From the NCBI RefSeq assembly GCF_026745355.1, contig NC_079208.1, positions 18,469,213-18,533,212 of the forward strand: 64,000 bases of DNA, in the 5' to 3' direction. This document shows positions 1-11,916 of this stretch, piece after piece (the stretch's first letter is position 1; every line of letters begins with the position of its first letter). The notes below the pieces were generated by a model that was not told the origin of the DNA, made no database searches, and was given only the letters and a program-made list of their open reading frames with translations. The position numbers and the translations under genes were made by a program. The stretch comes from Beta vulgaris subsp. vulgaris. Taxonomy: Eukaryota; Streptophyta; Magnoliopsida; Caryophyllales; Amaranthaceae.

Positions 1-626
1 CACGTACCTTCGCACCTGCCGTACACTCGGAAAGGGAGTTGGGCTCCTTGAGGGATACCGCATGCTATTTTGGTGCGAGCGGTGTATCCAAAAAGAGGGC
101 GAGGCTCCTTGAGGATCATTGCATGGTGGTGTATCCAAAAAGGGAGTTGGGCTCCTTGAGGGTCATCATATGATGGGAGACGTCCCACATTTCTATACTC
201 GCCAGTTACCATGTTAAAAGATGAAAAGATAATGGGAACTTATGAAGTATCAAGATGCTATCTATAATTGTTTACTTTGCTATTATTTCATTACGAATTT
301 AAAACATGTTTTACTATATTTTCTTCTCCCTGTTTGCAAATGAAATGGGAGCTTCGGCTCACAATATTTTATTTTCTGTTTTAGGTATGAGCATAACCAT
401 TGCAAGAGCGTTTTTAATAAGGAACGTGTTCAAGGGAAAGTGTGCGATATCTTGTGTTAGAGAAATTATCATTATTATTTGAGTCGAGTATTTATGTATA
501 ATTATCAAGGACTATTTAGGGTTGCATTGTATTAGTGGGCCATATCCCACAGGCTTAAATTCCATTTCTGCTGCCAACTATGAGCAATTGTGTTTTCTTA
601 AGGTTATGAATTTTCGGGGTGTTTTA
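1..626 (+). repeat. Partial 5' LTR, Tekay/Del-like gypsy element G1
   Basis: The 3' part of an LTR that enters from outside the window. It runs into GGGGTGTTTTA, three bases before a methionine-tRNA-type primer binding site, so this is the U5 end. The same sequence recurs in inverse orientation at 33,728-34,341 with only scattered differences. No coding potential is seen. Tekay/Del assignment rests on the PBS and on the motif before the polypurine tract at 11,917. Confidence 0.8.
25..170. repeat. Degenerate tandem repeat inside LTR
   Basis: About three units of 55-60 bases, each containing GGGCTCCTTGAGG and most also TATCCAAAAAG. The array is conserved in the related LTR copies at 33,152-33,300 and 34,187-34,345. 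It lies in the transcribed U5 part and encodes nothing recognisable. Confidence 0.75.
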
Positions 627-629
627 GAG

Positions 630-642
630 TGGTATCAGAGCC
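630..642 (+). promoter_or_regulatory. Primer binding site, initiator-Met tRNA type
   Basis: TGGTATCAGAGCC follows the LTR end by three bases. It is the standard plant retrotransposon site complementary to the 3' end of initiator methionine tRNA and fixes element G1 as plus-strand. Confidence 0.9.
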
Positions 643-1587
643 GAAACCTAGCCGAAAGTGCAGAGTAATAGACTTTGCACCGCCTAGGTACGATCATTTG
701 GGAAATCAGATATTGAGAGAGTCGAGGTTATTAAATGACCATTTGGGTAATAGAGTCTAAGAAATGAGATGTTGAATGGAAAAGTTATGAGGTTTATGCC
801 TAGGTATGTCTTTTGGGAGTTAGGCATTGAGACACTTGAGGTTAATTGATCACTATTTGAGTTAATAATGGAGACTATGACATGCGATGCAGAATGAATA
901 ATTAATGAGGTTCTGCCTAGGTATGGATTCTGTGGAGAATTAGATGTTGAGTGGCTCGAGGATAAGTTGATGGCTATTCAAGTAATAGAGAATGATGACT
1001 TGTGAATAACCTTTTGAAGGATGAGTGGGTATATCTCACATCAAAGTAAGACACAAAAAGGGGTCAACGAGATAACATAAAGAATACTTGGAGATCTTGC
1101 GGTGCATGAACTTTTGGATGATAAAAAGGTTAAGTCTAAGGAAATATAAACATCTAAGGTTAACTGTATTGTGAACATTATCGAAGTTGTAACTTGTGGG
1201 ATCGATTTTATTTTATGAAGGCTCGTGCAAGGATCTCTTGGTTAGGAAATTTTTTTAAGGGAAATTAGGATTTTTACTTGAGGAATTAGAAAGTAAGTAA
1301 CCCTATTGCAGTCATGAAAATTTTGAGTTTAAAAGTTGAAGTACGTTATAATATGATGTGAACTAGTGCTATGGTTTTTGATGAACAACGAATTATGGCT
1401 TTTAAGTGAAGCATTAATTTAAGAAGTTAGACAAATTATTAGCTTGAAGGAATAAGGATGTACCATTTGGAGATATAACAACTACTTGGAGTATAACTAG
1501 GAAGTAAGCATTTGGACGTCGAAAGAAATTTTGAAAAGTTCTTAACTATTAAGGTCATCATATTTTGAAGATTTTGGACGAGACATC
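643..1587 (+). mobile_element. Internal leader of G1, left part
   Basis: Noncoding interior of G1 between its PBS and the copia insertion. It starts with a tandem array (683-1,030) and then shows stop-rich AT-rich sequence with no gag motif. It resumes at 10,716 beyond the copia element. Confidence 0.7.
683..1030 (+). repeat. Three ~117-base tandem units next to the PBS
   Basis: Units begin at 683, 799 and 916, each with CCTAGGTA, followed by a shared pattern of TTGGGA, TTGAG, TCGAGG or TTGAGG, and TAATGGAG or TAGAGTC. The third unit decays after about 1,010. Units are clearly related but diverged. Confidence 0.7.
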
Positions 1588-1592
1588 TTGTA

Positions 1593-2925
1593 TGTTGAAC
1601 CCTAGTTTTGATGATGACAAAGAAACAAAGATACAAACTAAGTAGTGAACTAATGAGTTATTTAAGTGTATGGTGTTTAAGGTATCAATGAAAGGAACTG
1701 GGAGAATACGAAGTCAAGAGAGGATTTCAAAGGCTAAGTAAAGAAGTTTCTATAGTTGATACTGGAGCAAGCATTGGATCAAGAAGAATAGAAGCTAGGT
1801 GTTTTATTTTCTAGTTCCAATGTAAAGGAACAAAGAAGAATGGTAAGGAACGTGGCAGTTATTTGAGAATGAGGTTTGTTCCTTTGTAAGGAACAAACTA
1901 AGTGGCACTAACGAATATGTTAAAGGAACTTAGTTAATAAAAGGAACTAGACTTAGGCGTGCAAAGTATAACGGTTAAAATGATTGAGTAAGTCATGCCT
2001 AAATTATAGGAAATTAGTTTTATCTAATTTCAAATGATAAAATCAGTTTTAAAAAGAAAATCGTTTGAGAAAGATTTTTTTTCGGAAAAAAAGAAAATAA
2101 ATATCCGGTTTTAGAAAGATTTTTTAAAAGATATTATTTTCTTAAAGATTAAAAATTCATTTTAAAGATAAAAAAGTTTTATAAAACTGATTTTCGGATA
2201 AAGCTCAAGGAACTCCTATTACTTAGGAGTAATGGCTAAATATATCCACGTTCATTTTAGTTCATGGGATCATGGGACATGATGTGAAACGTGTTCCTTA
2301 GGGGAAGGAACATCATGGGTTAATGGACTTAAACATGTATCAAGTTTTAATCCCACGTTTTATAGTATTCACTATAAATATGAAGTCTAGATAAGTTCCA
2401 AATTGTGTCTGACTAAGTAATTAAGTGAGTTTAACTATTAAGTGTCAGTGCCTTCATTCTCTCATAATAGCCATTTGTTCTTTGCCTTCTTACTCTAATT
2501 CCACTAAGCTTATTTCGATCAATTGTATTTTGGTTTTTGGGGTAAGGGAACTTTGAGTGAAGTTCTGTAAGAGAAGGCTTTGAGTGAAGCTTGTATGTGT
2601 GAGAAAACTTCGAGTGAAGTTGAGAGGAACTGCTGTTAAGGGAACAGTGGCTCAGGAACTTGAGTTTAGGAACTCAAGGTGTGGCTCGAGTTAGAATTAG
2701 GTTGTAACAAAGTTGTTTGGCCTAATTAGTGAAAGGGTTGAGTTTAAAATCCCTAGTGGTCGAGGTTGTTTCTTCTTGTTGGGCCCAAGAAGTTTTTCCT
2801 CGTAAAAATCCCTTGTGTTCCTTTAGCTTGTTTATTCGTTTAAGTTTTAATTTCCGCAAAAAGTTACGTTTATTTCTACACCTACAATTCACCCCCCCTC
2901 TTGTAGTGTTCCTAGGGAAATAACA
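1593..2925 (+). repeat. 5' LTR of copia-1
   Basis: 1,333 bases from TGTTGAAC to AATAACA, matching 9,343-10,710 along its length. A TATA-like ACTATAAATATGAAG lies near 2,370-2,385 and probably drives transcription. It is 35 bases shorter than the 3' LTR, mainly through scattered one- or two-base losses. Confidence 0.95.
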
Positions 2926-2927
2926 AT

Positions 2928-2941
2928 TGGTATCAGAGCTA
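2928..2941 (+). promoter_or_regulatory. PBS of copia-1
   Basis: TGGTATCAGAGCTA begins two bases after the 5' LTR. It is the initiator-Met tRNA type site. Confidence 0.92.
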
Positions 2942-2990
2942 GAACTCACGTAAGATAGGAAACCCTATTGAGAAAAAGATCCAAGGAACA

Positions 2991-4810
2991 ATGAATACCA
3001 CCGAGAAACTTGAAGAAGGTTATTCCACTCAAAGGCCTCCTATGTTCAATGGGAAGTACTACAACTATTGGAAGAACCGCATGGAGATATTCATAAAGCT
3101 GAAAACTATCAGGTATGGAGAGTCATTGAAGTTGGTGATTTCGAAGTCACAACTACAAATGACAAAAATGAGGTAACTCTAAAACCCCTCTCTGATTATG
3201 ACAAATCTGATTTTAAAAAATGGAAGTAAATGCCATGGCTATTAAACTTTGCATTGTGGACTTGGACCCCATGAACATAATAGGATCATGGGATGCAAAT
3301 CCGCAAAGCAAATATGGGATTTACTAGAAGTAACCCACGAAGGAACTAATGAAGTTAAAAGATCGAAAATTGATTTACTTATGAATCAATATGAACTGTT
3401 CTGCATGAAATCAAAGAAAGCATCCGAGACATGTTTACTCGTTTTACTAACATTTTAATGAGTTGGCTTCTCTTGGAAAGTTTATTTCATCTGAGGAACA
3501 GGTTCGAAAGGTTCTTAGGAGTCTTCCTAAGGACAGATGGATGGCTAAAGTCACTGCTCTTCAAGAAACAAAAGACTTCACTAAGTTCAACTTAGAACAG
3601 CTGGCAGGGTCACTTATGACTCATGAGCTTCACCTTGATACTGAATATGGTGAAAGCTCCAAATCAAAATCAATTGCTCTCAAAGCAGATGATGAAGATG
3701 ATTCGGATTCAGAAGAAGAAGAAGCAGCCCTCATGGTTCGAAAATTTCGAAAGATGTACAGGAACATGAAGAATGGAAACTTCAAAGGTAAAACTAAGAA
3801 ATTTTCTAACAAAGCTGCTTGTCATAAATGTGGTAGTACAGATCACTTCATCAAGGAATGTCCTCTTTGGGAAAATGACAAAACCAAAGAAAGGAACAAG
3901 GAACGCTTTGCTGAAAGGAACAAAGAATCAAAAGCACCTTTCTCTAAGGCAAATGTGCGCAAAGCTATGATAGCTGCTTGGGGAGATTCAGAGACGGAAG
4001 AAGAAGAGGAACAACCAACTGAAGAAACAGCAAACCTTTGCCTCATGGCAAACACTGACGAAAAAGAAGATGAAGAAAAATTTGAGGTAAGTCAACATGG
4101 ACTTGAGTCAGACTAGATGGTAAAACTAGGCCTGAAATATATGATCTTCTTTATGATGCAATTCTTGAATGTAGAGATGAACGTGAAAAACGTAAACAAA
4201 CGGAACAAGCCTTAAAAGTTTGCAAGGAACACATAGAATGGCTTAAGAAAATGAGAACAGATGTTGAAACAAGATTCTTTGATTTATTTTGATAAAAACT
4301 TAAAAATCAAAGAATTTATGAAAGTTTGAAAAATGAAAATTATCTAATTAATTTAGAGATTTCACACTTGAAGGAATTTGTCCCTGTTCTGAGTTCCTTT
4401 GATATAAGATCAACCCCTTTGAAAGGATACAGATCTGAGATTGAAAAATGAATAAAGAGAAAAATATTTTAAAGGAACAGATCTGTAATCTTAAAAAGGA
4501 ACTGGTTGTCGCAAGGAACAGAGGCAAAATCATGAAAGTTCCTAAGTGGATTGAGAAACCACAGACCAAAGGAAGGAAGGTCTTGGTTTTGAAAACTACA
4601 AGAAAAGGAACAAGACAAAGAAATATGTTGATCTACCTAGTGATAAGTTTGTATGTATTGTGGCAAGGTAGGTCATTACATAAATCAATGTCAATTAAAA
4701 TCTGAAATGATTGGGAAAAAGTGACAATAAGTAAGAAAAAATGGGTTGTCAAAACAAATCCTAGTCAAGAACAGGAACCCACGAAAGATGGGGTTCCTAC
4801 AACTAACACC
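2991..4810 (+). pseudogene. copia-1 gag, frameshifted
   Basis: Capsid/nucleocapsid gene of the element. It starts at an ATG giving MNTTEKLEEGYSTQRPPMF, a start also found in copia-2 as MNTREKLEEG. Translation jumps frames near 3,100, 3,240 and 3,450 before a 217-codon stretch at 3,463-4,116. A CCHC knuckle (CHKCGSTDHFIKEC) lies at about 3,816-3,860, after an acidic Ser/Glu/Asp-rich stretch. A second CCHC (CMYCGKVGHYINQC) is at 4,650-4,691 in another frame. Gag would coat the element RNA in cytoplasmic particles; this copy cannot make the whole protein. Confidence 0.88.
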
Positions 4811-4820
4811 TAGTTGATTT

Positions 4821-5123
4821 TTGCAGGTTGGAGTGAGGGGGAACAACACATGGTATCTCGATAGTGGTTGTTCCAAGCACATGACAGGAGACAAAACGAA
4901 GTTTCTCTCACTCACAACCTATGAAGGTGGAAGTGTAACATTTGGTGATAATAAGAAAGGTAACATAGTTGCTATGGGTAAGGTGGTAAGTCACCACTTA
5001 CACTCCATTGAAAATGTATTTTTAGTTGAAGGTCTAAAACATAATCTATTAAGCATTTCTCAATTCTGTGACAAGAGAAATACTGTAAAATTTGATAAAA
5101 AAATGCTTGATCATCAACATTAA
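4821..5123 (+). pseudogene. copia-1 aspartic protease
   Basis: The conserved NTWYLDSGCSKHMTGD segment carries the Asp-Ser-Gly catalytic triad of copia proteases. It is followed by VTFGDNKKGNI and LKHNLLSISQFCD, both typical of the family. The enzyme would cut the polyprotein. The frame breaks near 5,100 and continues into integrase in a different frame. Confidence 0.88.
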
Positions 5124-6200
5124 AACTAAGAAGGTTATCTTGGAAGGAACAAGGAAAGGGAACACATACATTGTGGATCTAGACCTTGTTCCTCAAATCA
5201 ATTTAACTTGTCTTAGTGTTATTGAAGATGATTCACTTCTTTGGCACAAGCGTCTAGGACATGCTAGCTTTTCATTACTTGAGAAACTTAGATCAAAAGA
5301 TCTTGTTTTAGGATTACCATCCATAAAATTTCATATTGATCAAGTTTGTGATGCATGTGCACGAGGTAAGCAAGTAAGATCCTCTTTCAAATCTAAAACG
5401 ATTGTAAGTACCACTAAACCATTAGAATTAATTCATATGGACTTATGTGGACCCATGAGAATTCAAAGCAGAAGTGGAAAGAGGTATGTACTTGTGATTG
5501 TAGATGACTACTCTAGGTACACTTGGGTTATTTTTCTCACTAGTAAAGATGAAACTTATGATGAGTTCCTTGTCTTTGCTAAAAGAGTTCAAAACTTAAG
5601 TGGCATAAAATAATGCACATTAGATCAGATCATGGCAAGGAATTCGAAAATTATAAATTTGATGACTTAAGCAGAGATAATGGCCTAGATCATAATTTTT
5701 CTGCCCCTAGAACACCACAACAAAATGGTGTTGTAGAAAGGAAAAATAGAACTTTGGAGGAAATGTCTAGAACCATGTTAATTGCTAGTGAACTTCCAAG
5801 GAACTTTTGGGCTGAAGCTGTTAATACTGCTTGTCACATAATTAATCGTGCCATGATGAGACCTATCATTAATAAAACTCCTTATGAACTTTATTTGGAA
5901 AGAAACCAAATATCACTATTTTAGAACATTTGGTGCAAATGTTATGTGCATAATAATGGAAAAGATAATCTTGGAAAATTTGATGCAAGGAGTGATGAAG
6001 CAACATTTTTAGGATACTCCTCACATAGTAAAGCTTATAGAGTATATAACAAAGAACTATGTGTGTTGAAGAAAGCATTCATGTAATCTTTGATGAATCT
6101 GACAAATATAATCCAAGTATACAGGTTGATGACTATGAGATAGGGTTAGCACAACCAAGTACAAGGAAGCAGATTCACAAGAAGAAGAAGAAGTGAAAGA
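5092..6200 (+). pseudogene. copia-1 integrase
   Basis: The zinc-binding HHCC domain is seen as WHKRLGHAS followed by CDACARGKQ. The catalytic core shows Asp in HMDLCGPM, Asp in IRSDHGKEF and Glu in QQNGVVERKNRT, the D,D-E pattern. A frameshift at about 5,610 divides the core and others follow after 5,924. Integrase inserts element cDNA into chromosomes. Its position before RT confirms the copia order. Confidence 0.88.
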
Positions 6201-6424
6201 GGAAAGGAACGAGGAATTTGAAAATAATGACATCAATGATGTTCCTGTTCCTCAAGGAGGAGAAGATGTTCCTGTTCCTCAAAATGAAGGAACTGAGTCC
6301 ACCGAGGCTAACAGAGGAACAACTGATCAGAGTTCCTCATCTACTCAAGGAACTCATGAGGAACAACATGTTCCTATAAGAGAGTTTCAACCAAAACCTT
6401 GGAGATTACAAAAAGTCACATCCT

Positions 6425-7570
6425 GTGGAACTCATAATCAGCGACATATCCAAAGGTACGCAAACTAGATCTCAGTTAAGGAACTTTTGTGCATTTCATG
6501 CGTTCCTATCAATGATGGAACCAAGAAATCATGAAGAAGCCTTAACTGACTCTGATTGGATTACTGCAATGCAAGCTGAATTAAATGAGTTTGAAAGAAA
6601 CAAGGTATGGCATCTAGTTCCTCATCTAAACAACAAAAAGTAATTGGCTTAAAATGGGTGTTTAGAAACAAACTAGATGAATATGGAACCATTGTAAGAA
6701 ACAAAGCTAGACTTGTAGTAAAAGGTTATAATCAACAAGAAGGAATAGATTATGAAGAAACCTTTGCTCCTGTAGCTAGATTAGAAGCCATTAGAATTTT
6801 AATTGCATTTGCTGCTTACATGGGATTTAAATATATCAAATGGATGTTAAGTGTGCATTTTTAAATGGCTATCTAAACGAAGATGTATATGTTGAACAAC
6901 CCCCTGGCTTTGAAAATAATAATCTCCCAAATCATGTCTACAAGCTTGATAAAGCTCTTTATGGGTTAAAACAAGCACCTAGATCATGGTATGAGAGATT
7001 ATCAAAGTTCCTTTTAGAAAACAATTTTAAAAGAGGAAAGGTTGATAAAACCTTGTTCCTAAAATCTAAAGGAACTGAATTTTGCTTGTTCAAATATATG
7101 TTGATGACATCATATTCGGAGCTACTAATGAAACATTGTGCAAAGAATTCTCAAGTCTCATGAGCAAATGAATTTGAAATGAGTATGATGGGTGAGTTAA
7201 ATTTCTTTCTTGGATACAAATCAAACAAACAAGAAATAATTGTTCACCAACAAAAATACATAAAGGAACTATTAAAGAAATATGGCCTCGAAAATTCAAA
7301 GATAAATCACACTCCTATGGGAACTTCAACTAGATTAGATGAAGACTCCATAGGAACAAGTGTTGATCAAACAAAATATAGAGGAATGATTGGTTCACTT
7401 TTGTATCTAACTGCTAGTCGTCCAGACATAGCTTTCAGTGTTGGTTTGTGTGCTAGATTTCAAGCAAATCCAAAGGAGTCTCACCTCACTGCTGTAAGAG
7501 AATTCTTAGATATCTTAAAGGAACAGATGATCTTGGACTCTACTATCCAAGAAGTGATACATTCGAACTA
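6425..7570 (+). pseudogene. copia-1 reverse transcriptase
   Basis: RT is spread over three frames. Visible motifs are [58 protein letters not shown] and [14 protein letters not shown]. The catalytic YVDD is readable only in a shifted frame near 7,095-7,106 ([10 protein letters not shown]). It continues with MSMMGELNFFLG and YRGMIGSLLYLTASRPDIAF. Frameshifts near 6,835, 7,085 and 7,170 disable it. Confidence 0.9.
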
Positions 7571-7985
7571 AAAGGATATGCAGATGCAGATTATGCTGGA
7601 GATCTTGTAAATAGGAAAAGCACCTCAGGTATGGCACAATTCCTTTGTCATAGTTTAGTTTCTTGGAGTACCAAGAAACAAAACACAGTTGCTTTATCCA
7701 CTGCTGAAGCAGAATATGTAGCAGCTGCTGCATGTTGCTCTCAAATGCTTTGGATAAAACAACAACTTAGTGACTATGGAATAAACTTTGAATGTGTTCC
7801 TATTTATTGTGACAATACAAGTGCTATAGTATTTCTAAAGATCCAGTGCATCATTCTAGAGTAAAGCATATACATTCAGACATCACTTTTTAAGAGAAAA
7901 TGTTGAAAAAGGTTTGATTAAACTTGAGTTTTGTCAAACTAGATATCAGATTGCTGATATCTAACTAAGCCTCTGCAAAGGATAG
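7571..7985 (+). pseudogene. copia-1 RNase H, end of pol
   Basis: The segment includes YADADYAGDLVNRKSTSG in one frame, then SWSTKKQNTVALSTAEAEY and PIYCDNTSAIV. These carry acidic catalytic positions of copia RNase H, which removes RNA from the RNA-DNA hybrid. A frameshift lies near 7,845. The last conserved piece is near 7,960-8,020 in yet another frame. Confidence 0.85.
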
Positions 7986-8573
7986 ATATGAAAAATTAAG
8001 GCTTGAGTTAGGGTTAATAAAAATTAAGTGATTGTTCCTATGTCATTCCCCCATGTTTGAATCAATTTGAGTGACTTTGTGTGCTAAAAATAATTGTGTT
8101 TAATTGCCTAAGACCATTGCAAATTGGAATGTTGCAAAACATAAACATGAATTCAAAGAAATTAAACAACTCACAAATGTCACATAATACTCCCCTTACT
8201 GTTCCTAAGGTTAAGAAACATGCATGATATGAAGGACATTGATATGTAGCATTATTGTTCCTATAGCACAAGTTCCTTAGCATTTATTTTTTTCAAAAAT
8301 TAAAATCATAAAAATCCGAAAAATCCGAAAAATCCCAAAATAAAAGGAATCAGATTTAATTAAATCTTGATTCTTATTAATCACCTTTTCGTTTTCTTTT
8401 TATTTTTATTTGCTTTATTTTTTCCCGCGTATAATAATCAATTACATGCAAAACTCCCTCCTTCAATTCATCTTTATTAGAAACCGTGTTCCTCAATCTC
8501 TTCATCTTCACCATAGCCGAAACCTTCATCACCCTCTTGATACCCCATAAAAACCTCAAATCCTTCTCAAATC
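7986..8573 (+). other. copia-1 spacer between pol and extra ORF
   Basis: AT-rich noncoding sequence with several copies of GTTCCT-type words common in this element. No open frame of note is seen. Confidence 0.6.
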
Positions 8574-8750
8574 ATGGCAAAAACTTCACGAAATTCTCCC
8601 TTTCCCACATCAAAAACTACCAACACTTCAAATATGGAAAATACTTCATCTCCAAACAAAACCCTTGAAACCGACTTAATTCAAGAAACCCCCGTAGAGG
8701 AACAACAATTAGAATCTCCCAGAAGGAGTATGCGTAGAAAGAAGTTGTAG
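8574..8750 (+). CDS. Short extra ORF of copia-1 after pol
   Basis: 58 codons starting MAKTSRNSPFPTSKTT and ending RRSMRRKKL. It is rich in Ser, Thr and Asn, becomes Glu/Gln-rich, and ends with a basic cluster. No signal peptide or membrane segment is visible. Sireviruses often carry an extra frame here, sometimes called env-like. The copia-2 counterpart is longer with a possible coiled coil, so this may be a truncated remnant. It was too short for a 60-codon cut-off. Function unknown. Confidence 0.45.
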   Translation: MAKTSRNSPFPTSKTTNTSNMENTSSPNKTLETDLIQETPVEEQQLESPRRSMRRKKL

Positions 8751-9328
8751 AGGAACACCATTCCCCTTCCCAGTCTTAGTTTTTTTTTTGTTGTATCTGT
8801 TTCTTTTTGTAAGGAACACAACTTTTGTTTAATCCTTTTTCTTTTCTTTCTTTGTTTTGCTATGGAACAAGTGCTATATAATCAATGACTTTTGCTATAA
8901 TGTCTGTGTTTCTAAATTATTTGCATAATTTCTTCCTTGGAATGGCTAGTATTATGTGATTAATGTTTGAGCCAGTTTACTCTTTGATATTCTAACTTAA
9001 CCACCAATGGTGCTTGTATATTGGTCTTAAGGTGTTAACTCAATTCATCAAATACATGAAGCGTCTGTTCTTTTTGAGGATGACAAAGGGGGAAAATGAT
9101 TTAAGGAACAAACTGTACATAACTTGCAACAAAATTGAAAAATGAAAAAAATTAAAAAATGGATAAGGTAAATGAAAAATCAAAAATAGGTTAAGGTAAA
9201 TGAAAAATCAAAATTCAGTTACTCACATAATTGTGTTTTATTTTTCATTTCTTCTTTATGTTTTTGTCATTATCATTCACTTATATTATTTGTTATTTTC
9301 CTTAGTTTGTACCTTTTTTGTCATCATC
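8751..9328 (+). other. copia-1 3' untranslated spacer
   Basis: AT-rich sequence with two near-identical 25-30 base segments containing GGTAAATGAAAAATCAAAA at about 9,166-9,211. No coding sequence is seen. Confidence 0.6.
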
Positions 9329-9342
9329 AAAAAGGGGGAAAT
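9329..9342 (+). promoter_or_regulatory. Polypurine tract of copia-1
   Basis: AAAAAGGGGGAA followed by AT lies directly before the 3' LTR. It primes plus-strand cDNA synthesis. The flanking CATCATC matches the conserved Sirevirus context. Confidence 0.9.
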
Positions 9343-10710
9343 TGTTGAACCCTAGTTTTGATGATGACAAAGAAACAAAGATACAAACTAAGTAGTGAAC
9401 TAATGAGTATTTAAGTGTATGGTGTTTAAGGTATGAAAGGAACTGGGAGAATACGAAGTCAAAGAAGAAGTCAAGAGAGGATTTCAAAGGCTAAGTAAAG
9501 AAGTTTCTATAAGTTGATACTGGAGCAAGCATTGGATCAAGAAGAATAGAAGCTAGGCGTTTTATTTCTAGTTCCAATGTAAAGGAACAAAGTAAGAAAG
9601 GTAAGGAGCAGTGGCAGCTTTATTTGAGAATGAGAGTTTGTTCCTTTGTAAGGAACAAACTAAGTGGCACTAAACGAATATGTTAAAGGAACTTAGTTAA
9701 TAAAAGGAACCTGACTTAAGCGTCAAAAATATAACGGTTTAAAAGTGCAATTGAGTAAGTCATGCCTAAATTATAGGAAATTAGTTTTATCTAATTTCAA
9801 ATGATAAAATCAGTTTAAAAAGAAAATCCGTTTGAGTAACAGATTTTGTTTTTCGGAAAAAGGAAGAAAATAAATATCCGGTTTTTAAGAAAGAATTTGT
9901 TTAAAAGATATTATTTTCTTAAAGATTAAAAATTCAGTTTTAAAGATAAAAACTGTTTTTATAAAACTGATTTTCGGATAAAGCTCAAGGAACTCCTATT
10001 ACTTATGAGTAATGGCTAAAATAATAACCACGTTCATTTGTAGATCATGGGATCATGGGACTATGTGTGAAACGTGTTCCTTAGGGGAAGGAACATCATG
10101 GGTTAATGGACTTAACATGTAATCAAGTTTTATATCCCACGTTCTTTATGAGTATTACTATAAATATTGAAGTCTAGATAAGTTCCAAATTGTGTCTGAC
10201 TAAGTAATTAAGTGAGTTTAACTAATTAAGTGTTAGTGCCTTCTCTCATAATAGCCATTTGTTCTTTGCTTTCTTACTCTAATTCCACTAAGCTTATTTT
10301 GATCAAATTGTATTTTGGTTTTTGGAGTAAGGGAACTTTGAGTGAAGTTCTGTAAGAGAAAGGCTTTGAGTGAAGCTTGTATGAGTGAGGAAACTTCGAG
10401 AGAAGTTGAGAGGAACTGCTGTTAAGGGAACAGTGGCTCAGGAACTTGAGTTTAGGAACTCAAGGTGTGGCTCGAGTTAGAATTAGGTTGTAACAAAGGT
10501 GTTTGGCCTAATTAGTGAAAGAGTTGAGTTTAAAATCCCTAGTGGTCGAGGTTGTTTCTTCTTGTTGGGCCCAAGAAGTTTTTCCTAGTAAAAATCCCTC
10601 TTGTTCCTCTAGCTTGTTTATTCGTTTAAGTTTTAATTTCCGCAAAAAGTTACGTTTATTTCTACACCTACAATTCACCCCCCTCTTGTAGTGTTCCTAG
10701 GGAAATAACA
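9343..10710 (+). repeat. 3' LTR of copia-1
   Basis: 1,368 bases, TGTTGAAC to AATAACA, followed by TTGTA. It looks better preserved than the 5' LTR, which lacks many single bases present here. Confidence 0.95.
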
Positions 10711-10715
10711 TTGTA

Positions 10716-11916
10716 TTTGGAGAACTAGGTATAACACTTTGTGACAATGATAATTACCTTAGTATGGTGATTCAGATAAGTTTGGGAATGTGTAATAGAT
10801 AATTCTGAGTGCTCAGGTTCATACGGAAGATGACATGTTGCGATGAATGTGGAGAAAATTGAAGTTGGGATAAACGGTAAACGCTATTTGGGTTTGATAA
10901 AGCAAGCAATAAACCTTGCGCATATCAGGTAAATGTATAATTAGGTTGGACATATGTTAGAACCTTGTTAAGAAAATAGACACTTAGACTTGGGACAGTG
11001 ATAATCAAACAGGTTTGATAAGACGGCTGAAATTAAGGATATATGAATAAGAAATAGAAAATTTGAGGTTTTACGAATAAATTACTAGATGATATTATTA
11101 TTATAATTTTAATAATTTCAAAAGTCTGACAAAGTTCATGCTATAAGATGATGGATGGTGAAAAGATAAAGGACATACAAATGTGTGCAAGGAATAATTA
11201 AGTCAGGGGGAATTATAAACTAAGGACAAGTTTGGTTAAATGAATATGGGCTAAAGATTTTTTTTAGGAAAATTAGGTGAACCAAGTAACAATTTGTGTT
11301 AATGATGGAAATTAATTTTTGGGAATTTGACATATCTTTAGGATGGTGAGGTTGGTTTTGAGATTATGTGACTAATAGATATAGAGACTTAAATTAGGAA
11401 CAAAATTATGATAATGATAGTACATGAACCTAAACTCTTATTTGAATGATGAATGACCTTATTGGATAAAAATCACTGGTGCATATGTTGGAGGAAGAAA
11501 GAAAGTACAACCAAATCACTTGTAAGCAGTGCTTACCTTACCAACCCTATCCTGAGATATTCTCAAAGCCATCAAATTCAATGATATTTTTGAGTAAGGG
11601 TATAATACTAGTTCTGATTATGGATAAGTCGTTAATAATTGAATTTTTAGATATAAGTTTGATGCCATGTAAATATTGATAGAATCATATGTAAATACAT
11701 ACTTGCTTTAGATCATAATAAAAAGATGAGTAACTAAGTACGAATGTATATTTTTTCGTGACCAAAGAAATGTGTGGTGCAAGGTTTAGAAATCCAATCT
11801 GCTGATTAATTGTATTATGAATTATCAGATTTCAAATCTGAATTTAGCACGTACTGGAAAAATGAATGTATGCACTTTACTTTGTTTTCTCAAGTTTCGA
11901 GGACGAAACTTTTTCT
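10716..11916 (+). mobile_element. Internal region of G1, right part
   Basis: Continuation of G1 after the copia insertion. No gag or pol motif is visible in any frame. With the left part, G1 has only about 2.1 kb of interior, so it is a deletion derivative or a non-autonomous element. It ends with TTTCGAGGACGAAACT, a sequence usually found at the pol end of Tekay/Del elements. Confidence 0.7.

Larger units (their letters stand above)
1588..10715 (+). mobile_element. Complete Ty1/copia element, Sirevirus-like (copia-1)
   Basis: An LTR retrotransposon flanked by the 5-base duplication TTGTA at 1,588-1,592 and 10,711-10,715. LTRs start TGTTGAACCC and end AAATAACA. Order is LTR, PBS, gag, protease, integrase, RT, RNase H, a small extra ORF, polypurine tract, LTR. 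Integrase before RT defines copia. Sirevirus-like placement rests on LTRs near 1.35 kb, the extra ORF after pol and the CATCATCAAAAAGGGGG motif before the 3' LTR. Gag and pol carry many frameshifts, so it is not autonomous. It inserted into G1. Confidence 0.95.
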
